Source: a bacterium (GTDB lineage: Bacteria > Armatimonadota > Zipacnadia > Zipacnadales > Zipacnadaceae). From it: a stretch of DNA of 64,000 nucleotides. The notes beneath the pieces are model-generated. The model made no database searches. It was not told the origin of the DNA and worked only from the letters and a program-made list of their open reading frames with translations. Position numbers and translations under genes: made by a program. This document shows, in pieces, positions 43,125-52,197 of this stretch (positions are counted from its first letter, which is position 1; each line of letters begins with the position of its first letter). The stretch spans positions 75,847 to 139,846 of the forward strand of contig JAUWYY010000006.1 in NCBI GenBank assembly GCA_030615605.1, given 5' to 3'.

Positions 43125-45485
43125 GTGGCCGATGAATCCCCCGCTAAGCTGCTGGGTAAGGTCCTGCGGCTGGAAAGCAGCGGGGGTTGCCGGGACCGGG
43201 CTACTACCGGGGGGATGGCGGAGTTTATGTTCCGGTGGCTGCCGCCGATAACTGCCGGTGCTCCCCAGCAGCAGGCTGAAGCATTGAGCCAGCTTGAAGG
43301 AAAGTTTGAAGCATACGCCGAGCTATCCCCCCAGCAGCGTGCCGACTTGGTTGACCAGGCTCTCGACCTGTTGCAGGAACTGGATGCTGACCAGTCAGAC
43401 GCTGAACCCACCGGGGATGAGACCGACCAAGTCTGCTGGGATGACTCGGTTACGAAGCTTAAGGAAGTAGGCAGCAAGCGGGCCGAACTGCTGGCGGCAC
43501 TGGACATCTACACTATCGGTGACCTGCTGCTGCACTGCCCGCTGGGCTACGAAGACCGCAGCCAATTGACCGTAGTGGAGGCGCTTGAGCATCGCGAAAG
43601 ACAGACGCTGCGGGTGGAAGTGACCGGCAAGGGCCAGATCATCAGACGCGGGAAGCTGGCTATTGCGCGCGTGCCCGCCCGCGATGAGACCGGGCAGTGC
43701 ACGCTGGTATGGTTCAATCAACCCTACCGGGCTAATATGTACTCGGCGGGCACGGAATTGCTGGTTACCGGCAGTGTCAGGGTCGGCAAGAAGCGGCCTA
43801 CTGTACGGGTACAGGAGGCTGAGCAACTCGAGAATCTTCCCCATGACTGGCAGGATCGGCTGGTGCCCCACTATGCGGTGACTACGGGGCTTTCGCAGAC
43901 GATGCTGCGCCGGCTGATCACTCAGGCACTAAGCCGCTGCCAGTTAGTTCCTGCCGGATTGGTACCCGCCAGCATTGAGAACCAGCGAGATCAGCCCGGC
44001 TTGTCGTGGGCGGTAGCTCATGCCCATGGCCCTGCCGATGCCGAGGAAGCTCGTCAGGCTCGGGCCCGCCTGACCTACGAACGGCTCTTTGCCCTGCAAG
44101 CCGCGCTGGCTCAGCGCCGTCACAATGTCAAGCAGCACAACGAGCGGTCAGTCGTAGCCTGTGACGGTGTGCTGGCCGAACTGTCAGCTACCTTGCCGTT
44201 TACCCTCACTGAGGCGCAGCGGCGAGTCATTGAACAGGTATTGGCTGATCTGGGCAAACCTGAGCCGCAGTACCGGCTTATTCACGGCGATGTGGGCTCG
44301 GGCAAGACTGTAGTTGCTGCCGCAGCCTTGCTGGCGGCGGCGCGGGCCGGGCGACAGGCGGCAATGATGGCTCCCACCGAGATCCTGGCCGAACAGGACT
44401 GGACGGTCGTCTCGGAACTGCTGGAGCCGTTCGGCATCGCACCAGTGTTGCTGACCGGCAGTATGGCAGAAGCCGACAAGCAAGTGATACACGAAGACCT
44501 GGCTACCGGTCTCATTGACTGTGTGGCTGGCACGCACGCGCTATTTCAGGAAAGCGTGGGTTTTGCGGATCTGGCGGTGGCAGTGATAGATGAGCAGCAA
44601 CGTTTCGGCGTGGCTCAGCGCGCGCGCCTGGCTGAGAAGGGGGATGGGACAAACATACTGGTGATGTCGGCCACCCCCATACCACGGACTCTGGCTCTGA
44701 CCGCCTATGGAGACTTCGATGTCTCGGTGGTTGACGAGCTGCCACCGGGCCGCCAACCAGTCCATACCGAACTGTTAACCGGCCGACAAAAATCCCAGGC
44801 CTACGAGACGGTCATTGCCCATATTGAGCAGGGCCGCCAGGCTTTCATTGTTTGTCCGGTTATTGAAGAGGCTAAGACTAAATACGTGACTGCCGCCGAA
44901 GAGCTTTTTAGACATCTCAGCGGTCATGTCTTCCCGAACTTGAATCTGGGCCTGGTTCACGGCCAGATGCCCAGCGACGAGCGCGAGGCGGCGATGGCGA
45001 AGTTCCGGGCAGGCGAAATTGACGTGCTGGTGGCTACCAGCGTGGTTGAGGTCGGTGTGGATGTGCCCAATGCTACCGTGATGCTGGTGCAGAATGCCGA
45101 GCGGTTTGGCCTGGCGCAACTCCACCAGTTGCGAGGGCGCGTAGGCCGAGGCGGCGAATCTTCCTGCTGTATGCTGGTTACTGGCTCTGGTTCTCCCGAG
45201 GTCATCGATCGGCTGACCGTGCTGGTACGGACAAATGATGGATTTGAGATTGCCAGCGAGGACCTGGCCCGACGCGGTCCCGGTGAGCTGACCGGCACTC
45301 GCCAGCATGGCATCCCTGATCTGGAGATGTCCGGCCTGATGGGTGATACCAGGATACTGGTTCGGGCCCGGGAGGATGCTCTTAAGCTTATTGGCGACGA
45401 CCCTCGCCTGGAACAGCCTGCGCACCAGCCCCTGAAGCACTACCTGGCACGGCACAGTCAGGAAGGCCAGGACTGGACACTGTGA
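43125..45485 (+). CDS. recG: ATP-dependent DNA helicase RecG
   Basis: A 786-residue superfamily 2 helicase that reverses stalled replication forks and processes branched DNA. The N-terminal wedge domain contains an OB fold (about 165-260). The helicase motifs are GDVGSGKTVVAAAA (Walker A, about 387-400), APTEILAEQ (Ia), VIDEQQRFGVAQR (DExQ-type motif II; RecG usually has DEQH), MSATPIPRTLAL (III) and ATSVVEVGVDVPNA plus QLRGRVGRG (V and VI). The C-terminus is normal. It starts at GTG 7 bases after the TPR gene. The 3' end overlaps rsmD by 4 bases. Confidence 0.96.
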   Translation: MADESPAKLLGKVLRLESSGGCRDRATTGGMAEFMFRWLPPITAGAPQQQAEALSQLEGKFEAYAELSPQQRADLVDQALDLLQELDADQSDAEPTGDETDQVCWDDSVTKLKEVGSKRAELLAALDIYTIGDLLLHCPLGYEDRSQLTVVEALEHRERQTLRVEVTGKGQIIRRGKLAIARVPARDETGQCTLVWFNQPYRANMYSAGTELLVTGSVRVGKKRPTVRVQEAEQLENLPHDWQDRLVPHYAVTTGLSQTMLRRLITQALSRCQLVPAGLVPASIENQRDQPGLSWAVAHAHGPADAEEARQARARLTYERLFALQAALAQRRHNVKQHNERSVVACDGVLAELSATLPFTLTEAQRRVIEQVLADLGKPEPQYRLIHGDVGSGKTVVAAAALLAAARAGRQAAMMAPTEILAEQDWTVVSELLEPFGIAPVLLTGSMAEADKQVIHEDLATGLIDCVAGTHALFQESVGFADLAVAVIDEQQRFGVAQRARLAEKGDGTNILVMSATPIPRTLALTAYGDFDVSVVDELPPGRQPVHTELLTGRQKSQAYETVIAHIEQGRQAFIVCPVIEEAKTKYVTAAEELFRHLSGHVFPNLNLGLVHGQMPSDEREAAMAKFRAGEIDVLVATSVVEVGVDVPNATVMLVQNAERFGLAQLHQLRGRVGRGGESSCCMLVTGSGSPEVIDRLTVLVRTNDGFEIASEDLARRGPGELTGTRQHGIPDLEMSGLMGDTRILVRAREDALKLIGDDPRLEQPAHQPLKHYLARHSQEGQDWTL

Positions 45486-46048
45486 GGAGGCAATTGCGGG
45501 TCATCGCAGGTGATGCTGGCTCGCTGCCGCTGAAAGTGCCCCCGGGTGCGGACATTCGTCCGACCACCGATGCCATGCGTGAGACGCTCTTTGCAAGTCT
45601 GGCAAGTGCGATACGGGGAGCGAGGTTTACTGATTTATATGCGGGCAGCGGCGCGGTCGGTATCGAGGCGCTCAGTCGCCGAGCAGAGCTGGTCGTGTTC
45701 GCTGACAGTGATTCTCGTTGCACGAAGGTCATCAGGGCGAACCTGGAGAATACTAATCTATCTGAGGGCGGAATAGTGGTGCGGGGCCGACTGCCCGCCG
45801 TGTGGACACGGATCGCTCAGGTTCATGGGCCTTTCGACATAGTCTTTGCGGACCCGCCCTACGACAGTCCTGACCTGCCGGAATTGGCTGAGCGACTGGT
45901 TATTGACCAGGAGGGTGTAGCTCCGGGAGGGATTGTGGTCATTCAACATGACCTAAGTGAACCACTGCTCCGTGATATTGAACCGGACAAAGTTAAGAAG
46001 TTCGGGCAGAGCCGTCTCGACTTTTACTACCTTGGTGCCAGCGAGTAA
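45482..46048 (+). CDS. rsmD: 16S rRNA (guanine966-N2)-methyltransferase RsmD
   Basis: A 188-residue Rossmann methyltransferase that modifies 16S rRNA G966. The start reads LRVIAGDAGSLPLKVPPG; motif I is FTDLYAGSGAVGIEALSR (about 48-65) and the catalytic N-methyltransferase motif is DIVFADPPYDSP (about 119-130; DPPY). GTG start overlaps the recG stop (GTGA). rsmD-coaD adjacency is very common. Confidence 0.95.
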   Translation: MRRQLRVIAGDAGSLPLKVPPGADIRPTTDAMRETLFASLASAIRGARFTDLYAGSGAVGIEALSRRAELVVFADSDSRCTKVIRANLENTNLSEGGIVVRGRLPAVWTRIAQVHGPFDIVFADPPYDSPDLPELAERLVIDQEGVAPGGIVVIQHDLSEPLLRDIEPDKVKKFGQSRLDFYYLGASE

Positions 46049-46060
46049 GAGGGTAAGCTA

Positions 46061-46564
46061 ATGACCACACCGAAAACTGAGCATATCGCGATATGTCCGG
46101 GAAGCTTTGATCCAATCACCGAGGGGCATATGGATGTAATTCGCCGGACTAGCCAGATGTTTGGAAGAGTGTTCGTGGCGGTGACCGAAGATTCGGAGAA
46201 AGAGCCGATGTTTTCCGTGGCAGAGCGGGTAGCCATGGTCCGAGAAGCTTGCCAGGATCTGTCCAATGTCGAGGTGGACAGCTTTGAGGGACTCGTGGTA
46301 GACTATGCCAGACAGCGTGGAGCTGTGGCTCTCATAAAGGGCTTGCGTGCCGTCTCGGACTTCGAGCACGAGATGCAGATGGCGTGGATGAATCGGCAGC
46401 TAGCTCCTGAGCTGTATACGGTCTTTTTGGTTCCGCATCCCGATTATGTCTTCTTGAGTTCCAGTCTGGTCAAGGAAGTTGCCAGCCGGGGCGGCGAAGT
46501 CAGCCAATTTGTGCCGAATGGTGCATACAAGCGACTGCAAGATAAGGTAGGCGGATCGCACTAA
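46061..46564 (+). CDS. coaD: Phosphopantetheine adenylyltransferase
   Basis: A 167-residue nucleotidyltransferase, normal length, that makes dephospho-CoA in coenzyme A synthesis. The motif CPGSFDPITEGHMDVIRR (about 11-28) holds the TxGH sequence, KGLRAVSDFEHEMQMAWMNR is the substrate-binding stretch and FLSSSLVKEVASRGG is the ISSTxR-like motif. Follows rsmD by 12 bases. Confidence 0.97.
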   Translation: MTTPKTEHIAICPGSFDPITEGHMDVIRRTSQMFGRVFVAVTEDSEKEPMFSVAERVAMVREACQDLSNVEVDSFEGLVVDYARQRGAVALIKGLRAVSDFEHEMQMAWMNRQLAPELYTVFLVPHPDYVFLSSSLVKEVASRGGEVSQFVPNGAYKRLQDKVGGSH

Positions 46565-46591
46565 ATATTGACGTGTCAGGGAGGGTGGCAG

Positions 46592-47098
46592 ATGGATATA
46601 CTGACTCTCATTGAGGAACTTGAACTGATGGGCGAGGGAGGGGAGAAGTGGTATACTCGTATTATCCCCGGCTTTATTGGCAAGTCAGTAATGAATGCCG
46701 AAGAGTTTTTCGATGTGCTCCACCGCCTGCGCTCGGCGTTGCCCGAGGAAATGAGCGTGGCCAATAAGGTCAGTCGTGACCGTGATCGTATTCTACAGGA
46801 GGCCCACGAGGAGCGCGCTAAGATCCTGGGAGCATCCCGGGAGCAGGCTCAACTGCTGATCTCTAATGATGAAATCGTTAAGCAGGCTGAGCAAGGCGCT
46901 GAAGAAATACTGGACAGGGCTCGTGTTGACGCTCAGGCCGTGCGTGCTGAAGCTGAGACCTGGGCGCGGGGCATCGTCGAGCGGCTCGACAACTATGTCA
47001 ATCGCATATCGGCGACCGTTGACAAGACCCGCAAAGCATTGCTTAGTGAACCAGCGGCAGTCGAAGAGAGTCGCCTACGGCTCGGCGAAGAAGAATAG
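46592..47098 (+). CDS. Coiled-coil protein, F0-b/DivIVA-like
   Basis: About 168 residues, almost entirely charged alpha-helix with a coiled coil from about residue 45 (SVANKVSRDRDRILQEAHEERAKILG). The N-terminal part (MDILTLIEELE, then FIGKSVMNAEEFFDVLHRLRSALPEE) is family-specific: such proteins lie beside coaD in several phyla and are often mislabelled as ATP synthase subunit b. It has no membrane helix, so it is not that subunit. The ATG at 46592 follows GGGAGGGTGG. The role is unknown. Confidence 0.8.
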   Translation: MDILTLIEELELMGEGGEKWYTRIIPGFIGKSVMNAEEFFDVLHRLRSALPEEMSVANKVSRDRDRILQEAHEERAKILGASREQAQLLISNDEIVKQAEQGAEEILDRARVDAQAVRAEAETWARGIVERLDNYVNRISATVDKTRKALLSEPAAVEESRLRLGEEE

Positions 47099-47240
47099 AG
47101 AATTCCGGCAGACCCTATCTTCCCAGGTCAATACGATGGCCGCCACATTGGGCAGGTAGCTAGTTCTTGATCGCTCCGCTATGCTTAGAATTTCCTCCGT
47201 TGTTTGCTGTTGGACTAGTCTCGGGTAGGAGAAATGTTCC

Positions 47241-48467
47241 GTGATAGTGCTGGTGGTCAATTGTGGTAGTTCTTCTTTGAAGTATGAACTGTTTGAAGGC
47301 GATCGGTCAGTCTGTTCGGGCCTGGCCGAGCGCGTGGGCATAAACGGGGGCAACGATGCCGTTTTGACCCACCAATACAGCGACGAGGCCACAGCCAGGG
47401 TCAGCGCTCCTATGCCCGATCATACTGTCGCCTTCGACCACGTCGTTGAGGTGCTGACCGATCCTGAGCACGGTCAGATTGGTTCTCTTCAAGAGATTGA
47501 GGCAGTCGGCCACCGCGTGGTCCACGGCGGCGAGCAGTTCACCGAGTCGGCTCTGATTGACGATGAGGTTATTGCTGCGATTGAAGATTTCTGTGAGCTG
47601 GCTCCGCTGCACAATCCGCCTAATTTGGAAGGTATTCGGGCCTGTCGGCAGCGTTTGCCGGATATCCCGATGGTCGCGGTGTTTGATACTGCCTTCCACC
47701 AGACGATGCCAGCCCATGCGTTTGTCTACGGACTGCCCTACGAGATGTATCGGAATCATAACATCCGCCGATACGGCTTCCACGGCACCTCTCATCGCTA
47801 TGTGGCTATTGAGGCGACGCAGTATCTGCAGGCGAAGGGCATTCCCCCCGAGCGGCAGAAACTCGTTACCTGTCACCTGGGTAATGGGGCCAGTGTTACG
47901 GCAATCTGTGGGGGCCGTTCTGTCGATTGTTCGCTAGGTTTTACGCCGCTTGAAGGTCTGGTGATGGGCACGCGTAGTGGCGATCTGGATCCGGCCATTT
48001 CCCTGCATTTGATCCGCGCGATGGATATGGATGCTGCTGAGGTGGATCGGCTTCTTAACACGGAGAGCGGGCTTTTGGGCATCTCAGGGGTGAGCAGCGA
48101 TATGCGGGATGTAATGCAGGCTGCTGGGGATGGCAACACGCGGGCCCAGTTAGCCGTGGACATATTCTGCTACCGCGTAAGGAAATACATCGGGGCCTAT
48201 GCTGCCGCCATGGGTGGCTTAGATGCAGTGGTCTTCACCGCCGGGATTGGCGAAAATGCCCCCGAGATTCGCCGCGACTGTGTACGGGGCCTCGAGTTGA
48301 TTGGCCTGGATCTCGATGAGGCCAGCAATAACAGCATTGGCGATGACCGAGAGGTCGCCGTTATCAGTGCGGCTAACAGCCCTGGCTATATCCTGGTAGT
48401 TCCTACTGACGAGGAGCTGATGATCGCCCGCGACACCGCTGCTGTTGTGGGCGATCTGCTTGGCTAG
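47241..48467 (+). CDS. ackA: Acetate kinase
   Basis: A 408-residue ASKHA-fold kinase converting acetyl phosphate and ADP to acetate and ATP, a fermentation and overflow step. Motifs: VLVVNCGSSSLKYELF (start), VVHGGEQFTESALI, MVAVFDTAFHQTMP (signature 2 region), RRYGFHGTSHRYV, CHLGNGASVTAICGG, GTRSGDLDPAI and VFTAGIGENAPEIR. Length is normal. No phosphotransacetylase gene is in the window. It starts with GTG, 142 bases after the coiled-coil gene, with GGAG before it. Confidence 0.97.
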   Translation: MIVLVVNCGSSSLKYELFEGDRSVCSGLAERVGINGGNDAVLTHQYSDEATARVSAPMPDHTVAFDHVVEVLTDPEHGQIGSLQEIEAVGHRVVHGGEQFTESALIDDEVIAAIEDFCELAPLHNPPNLEGIRACRQRLPDIPMVAVFDTAFHQTMPAHAFVYGLPYEMYRNHNIRRYGFHGTSHRYVAIEATQYLQAKGIPPERQKLVTCHLGNGASVTAICGGRSVDCSLGFTPLEGLVMGTRSGDLDPAISLHLIRAMDMDAAEVDRLLNTESGLLGISGVSSDMRDVMQAAGDGNTRAQLAVDIFCYRVRKYIGAYAAAMGGLDAVVFTAGIGENAPEIRRDCVRGLELIGLDLDEASNNSIGDDREVAVISAANSPGYILVVPTDEELMIARDTAAVVGDLLG

Positions 48468-48498
48468 GAGCCGGTGGGTCTTCGGTGGCAGTTTATGT

Positions 48499-50157
48499 CT
48501 AGGTCTGCTGTTTGTCAGCGACCAGTTCCAAATTGATGTCGAACTCGACCGCTACTTCGAACAGTCGCCGCCAAGGTAGGTTCACGCGGGTCTCCTCCAG
48601 CTCGGCCAGGACGATATCGTTGCGCTCCTCGCCCTCGCCGACTTGCACACAGCTTTTGCCCCAGAAATGCTTCATCCACAAATCAGCGGCCGCCTGGGCT
48701 AGCTGGTTGCTGAGCACCTGCTGGGCCCGAGGGTACAGCTCCGTAAGGTCAGAGCTACCATCGTCAACCATTTGATGTAGTTCTTCTTTGAGTTGGGGAC
48801 GCAGCCGCGTCTGGTAGAGCCAATCGTCTATCAGGCTTAGGAACAGCAACTGCAAGTGGGCGCGTTCGGTGTTGATCAGGGAGTTGAGCAGTTGCAGATA
48901 GCGCATCGGAGCAAAGTTGGTAAACAGGTGGGCCAGATCAAAAGCGCCTTTGTCCTGCCGAGCGATCAGGCGCAGACTGGCATGAGCCAGCGCTGAACCA
49001 ATGGAGTTGGCCGCAGTATTCCAGCCCGAGAAGGCCAGTAGCTCTACCAGGTTCAACTCGCTGTCCAGTAGAGCGTTGACCAACTCGTCGTCTGCTCCGT
49101 TGGGGGTGGCGACATCACAGATGGCTACCCCTCGGGTGCTGGCTGCCTGCTCAATGTCGATCAATGACTTACGAATTAGCGACTTGCGGTCCTCATCATC
49201 TGACTCTTTGGGTGGATTGACCAGCAGAATCAGGTCGGCCTCCGTGGCCTGCTGGGTCAGGCGCCCGCCTACTACATTCACCTGCGCGGCCACTGTTTCG
49301 CTGATGCTGCGGTCCTCGTAAGGGGCTATGCGCTCGCTGGCGCTGGGGTCAACCCATTGAACCTTGATCGCGGGCTGCTTTTCCATGTGCCGGTGGACAA
49401 AGCGTGCGAACAACGTCATGGCAACTTCGTCGGTGCCCGGATATATCATGGCTCGCTCGTCTACGTCCAGTTCCTCAATACGATCTTGCAGCCGGGCCTG
49501 TTCGACCTGGGGCAGGCCTGCGGGCCGGGCGTCGTCCTGGGGCAAGGCCAGGAAATCTATCCGTTCGGCCGCCAACTCCTCGATAGCCTGAAGATTGATC
49601 TGATGGTTACGCTCGCGCACTTGCTGGTAGCGCCGCAAGATGGCAGCGGGTATGCCGGTGCCCGGCTCCTCCGAATTTTGGCTTTCTGCGTCGCTTCTAC
49701 CAGCTTCCGCCACTAACTGTGAGTATTGTTGTAGCTCCTGGCGGTAGTCATCCATGCCGCTGATACAACTATCGGGAGCCTCCCGCAGAATTACGCTGCT
49801 GGCATAGATGGGTATGCCGGGAGCCTGTTTCTTGAGTTGAGCAAGTACTTCCAGTCGCACGGCGGTTTCTTCCAGAGATAGCTGGGAGCTGCGCGAGGCC
49901 ACCAGTCCCCCGTAGACCAGCATATCCAGGCTCAGTATCAGACAGTCGGCCGCGTGGGGCTCATCAACCTGGGCGGTCAGCCAGTCGGCCAACTCCTCGG
50001 GGCGCCCGGGTGTGCGGTAGCGGCCCAGGAGAATAGCTGGCGGGGTTATCAGCTCATAGTCAACCATCTGCGCCAGCAGGCGGGGCCGCTCCGTATTCAC
50101 CGGACGGTCGTCGAGCGGGACGTAGATCACTCGATGGAGCCGATGTCTGAGTGTCAC
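48499..50157 (-). CDS. DUF4127 family protein
   Basis: A 552-residue protein of the DUF4127 family, recognised by the N-terminal VIYVPLDDRPVNTERP (about 9-24) and by LSLDMLVYGGLVASR and PGTDEVAMTLFARF segments. No signal peptide or membrane helix is evident, so a soluble location is likely. The DDRP and other conserved acidic residues hint at a metal-dependent enzyme, but no activity is established. It starts with GTG after AGGAGGT. Last gene of a four-gene minus-strand cluster with a TIM-barrel protein, a secreted protein and an ApgM-type mutase; the shared substrate, if any, is unknown. Confidence 0.85.
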   Translation of the reverse strand: MTLRHRLHRVIYVPLDDRPVNTERPRLLAQMVDYELITPPAILLGRYRTPGRPEELADWLTAQVDEPHAADCLILSLDMLVYGGLVASRSSQLSLEETAVRLEVLAQLKKQAPGIPIYASSVILREAPDSCISGMDDYRQELQQYSQLVAEAGRSDAESQNSEEPGTGIPAAILRRYQQVRERNHQINLQAIEELAAERIDFLALPQDDARPAGLPQVEQARLQDRIEELDVDERAMIYPGTDEVAMTLFARFVHRHMEKQPAIKVQWVDPSASERIAPYEDRSISETVAAQVNVVGGRLTQQATEADLILLVNPPKESDDEDRKSLIRKSLIDIEQAASTRGVAICDVATPNGADDELVNALLDSELNLVELLAFSGWNTAANSIGSALAHASLRLIARQDKGAFDLAHLFTNFAPMRYLQLLNSLINTERAHLQLLFLSLIDDWLYQTRLRPQLKEELHQMVDDGSSDLTELYPRAQQVLSNQLAQAAADLWMKHFWGKSCVQVGEGEERNDIVLAELEETRVNLPWRRLFEVAVEFDINLELVADKQQT

Positions 50158-50199
50158 GGTACTATTTACCTCCTAGTTGCACTGCCAGGGCACCCCTGG

Positions 50200-50940
50200 C
50201 TATGTCAGCACGTCTGCGAATCGGCGAGTGGTTTGCTTGACCGTTGCTGGCTCATCGCCGGTTACCACCGCACCAATAATTATCCCTCTAATGCCACAGT
50301 TCGTCAATATAGGCAATTCGTCAGGCCTGATACGCCGCTGAGTGGGCACCAGCACCGGAATGTCAGGGTAGGCAGTGCAGATGGCGGCATAGTCACACAG
50401 ATCGGCTACGGTTAGCGGCTGGCCGTAGCCGTCAGGCTCGATAATTGAGGCCTCGATGAGGTCACACCAGGCGGCGCAGGGGCCCAGCGAAAAATTCGCC
50501 TGCCGCTGGCGGTGGCTCAGAGCGATCATCCGTGACATCTGCGTCTCCATCTGCAGCATTGCCGCCGGCATCTGATGGACATAGGCATCGAAGAAATCAA
50601 TGCCCATTTCGTCCAGTTTCTGCATATCATCAGGGCTGGCCATGGCCGCCTCGGCGCCGGGCACAATGCCTGCCGGCAGGCCCACCTCGATTATCGCCTC
50701 CAGTGCTTCGCTTTCTTCCCGGAGGCTGCCGAAGACCGTGCCACTGGCGTGGTGGCGGACATTGATGTGAACCTTCACCGCATCAGCGCCGCCGGCCTGA
50801 GCCGCCTCCGCAAACTGTACCTCGTTGCGTGGCAGGCTCACAACCAGCACGGGCCTGTCGTGAGTCTCTATCATTCTCTGGAGCTGCCGGCGTTCAGAGA
50901 CCACTGGCTTTAGTGCTCCTCGTTGTACAGAATAGGGCAA
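50200..50940 (-). CDS. TIM-barrel protein of unknown function
   Basis: A 246-residue protein with a TIM-barrel pattern: strand VLVVSLPR at about 31-38, GADAVKVHINV (about 50-60), GLPAGIVPGAEA (about 86-97), DFFDAYVHQMP (about 115-125) and a C-terminal phosphate-binding-like GIRGIIIGAVVTGDEPATV (about 215-233). That last element is what such barrels use to hold a phosphorylated ligand. The histidines in VHINVRHHASG are possible catalytic or metal residues. Not identified as a known enzyme. It starts at TTG immediately after the TAA of the upstream gene (TAATTG), so translation is coupled. An internal ATG at 50874 would lose the first strand. Confidence 0.72.
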   Translation of the reverse strand: MPYSVQRGALKPVVSERRQLQRMIETHDRPVLVVSLPRNEVQFAEAAQAGGADAVKVHINVRHHASGTVFGSLREESEALEAIIEVGLPAGIVPGAEAAMASPDDMQKLDEMGIDFFDAYVHQMPAAMLQMETQMSRMIALSHRQRQANFSLGPCAAWCDLIEASIIEPDGYGQPLTVADLCDYAAICTAYPDIPVLVPTQRRIRPDELPILTNCGIRGIIIGAVVTGDEPATVKQTTRRFADVLT

Positions 50941-52197
50941 TTATTCCGGCCAGTACAGCTCTTGCGGCAGCCTGATCCGGACCGCCCGCAGATTAATAAG
51001 CGCGCGCTGTGCTGCTGCTGGGAGCGGCTCCCGGACATCCAGGCTAGCCCTGATACGCCAGGTGCGATTGCCCTCGGGTGGTTTATTAGTTTCCGTAGCC
51101 TCCGGATCCAGAGCAATCCGGGGCAGCAGGTCCCAGTCTCCTGCGCCAGTCTTTGCCAGTACCTGGCAACGTGACAGCGTCCGCTGTAGCCAGTTGGCAT
51201 AGCCTCCGGTTAGGTCATCAGGCCGATAGCTGGGATATAGGTAGCCAGAGAATAGCGGCGCTGCGCCCTTCCAGCTTTCATTGCGCTGCCATGGACCCTG
51301 GCGTGGGCCCACCACCATCCACTGCGTGTTAGTCTTGACATACGCGACTTCCGCGTCATTGGCATGGTCGGCGGGAATGATCTGAAATCCGCCCACCAGC
51401 CCGTACGGTGACGTCGAGATGTCAATCACTCCGGCATGATTGGCGCGCAGCCGCCCCGCTGCCGCATATCTGGTACCCTCAAATCGCCCAATCCCACACA
51501 CCGGCCGCATTACCAGGCCGATAACCTGGCGGCTGCCGTCAGTGCAAGTAACAGTGATGTCTCCACCGAATTCGTTCGCGAAATCAATATATCTCACATC
51601 AGCGTAAGTGGTGGTGAAGTCTTCACCGAATTCGTCTGCAAAATCAATATGTGTCAAACGCTGTGGTGGCTGCTGGCGAACAATTATCAGTACATCGCCG
51701 ATGGCCGGATGATAATCGCCGGATAGCTTGCCCAGCTTGCCGCCTGTGCCCTCGATATAGACCGGAGAGCCTACATGCGGGCCCAGGCCCCCGAACAGGC
51801 CGCTACCCGGTGGCATATCAGTTGCGATCACGCTCGAATACTTGCGGGTGGCCGCTCCCACCACTTCTCCGGCTGGCACCAGACTGAAGGTGATGCCGTA
51901 GCCAGTCTGTGCCGCGTTGGCTACCTTAATGTGAATGGCGTTGACCGCGGTGGCAGCGACAGTACTGTCGGGCACCCAGCGGCTGGCATTGTAACTATGT
52001 TGGTTGACAGCATTGGCCGGTGAAGTTACCTGTCCGATTGCCAGCCAGCTTCTGCCCGCATCGCGGCTGACGGCGATCGCCCCGCCCTGGCGATTCTCCA
52101 GCCGAATGCGCAACTCTTCTTGCGCTGCCCAGCTTGAATTCGGCTGGGCAGCCACGAGTAGGGCGCAAAGCAGGTTATAGACAATTGCGCGATTCAT
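50941..52197 (-). CDS. Secreted protein of unknown function
   Basis: A 418-residue protein with a signal peptide (about 1-24, ending SWA) and a beta-rich body. It opens with IRLENRQGGAIAVSRDAGRSW and contains a 20-residue tandem duplication at about 183-219 (IDFADEFGEDFTTTYADVRY, then IDFANEFGGDITVT). The C-terminal region (about 365-410) reads like an extended beta domain. No family recognised. The start overlaps the stop of the apgM-type gene by 1 base (TGATG), and its own stop is directly followed by the TIM-barrel start, so all three are coupled. In such a cluster it could be a sensor or binding protein for the pathway's substrate. Confidence 0.72.
   Translation of the reverse strand: MNRAIVYNLLCALLVAAQPNSSWAAQEELRIRLENRQGGAIAVSRDAGRSWLAIGQVTSPANAVNQHSYNASRWVPDSTVAATAVNAIHIKVANAAQTGYGITFSLVPAGEVVGAATRKYSSVIATDMPPGSGLFGGLGPHVGSPVYIEGTGGKLGKLSGDYHPAIGDVLIIVRQQPPQRLTHIDFADEFGEDFTTTYADVRYIDFANEFGGDITVTCTDGSRQVIGLVMRPVCGIGRFEGTRYAAAGRLRANHAGVIDISTSPYGLVGGFQIIPADHANDAEVAYVKTNTQWMVVGPRQGPWQRNESWKGAAPLFSGYLYPSYRPDDLTGGYANWLQRTLSRCQVLAKTGAGDWDLLPRIALDPEATETNKPPEGNRTWRIRASLDVREPLPAAAQRALINLRAVRIRLPQELYWPE
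51561..51650 (-). repeat. 60-base-period internal duplication in the secreted-protein gene
   Basis: CTCCACCGAATTCGTTCGCG at 51561 recurs as CTTCACCGAATTCGTCTGCA at 51621. The similarity covers 30-base cores (51561-51590 and 51621-51650), which end in the same AAATCAATAT, with 26 of 30 bases matching and weaker similarity in the 10 bases before each. It encodes the 20-residue repeat described for the gene. Confidence 0.75.
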
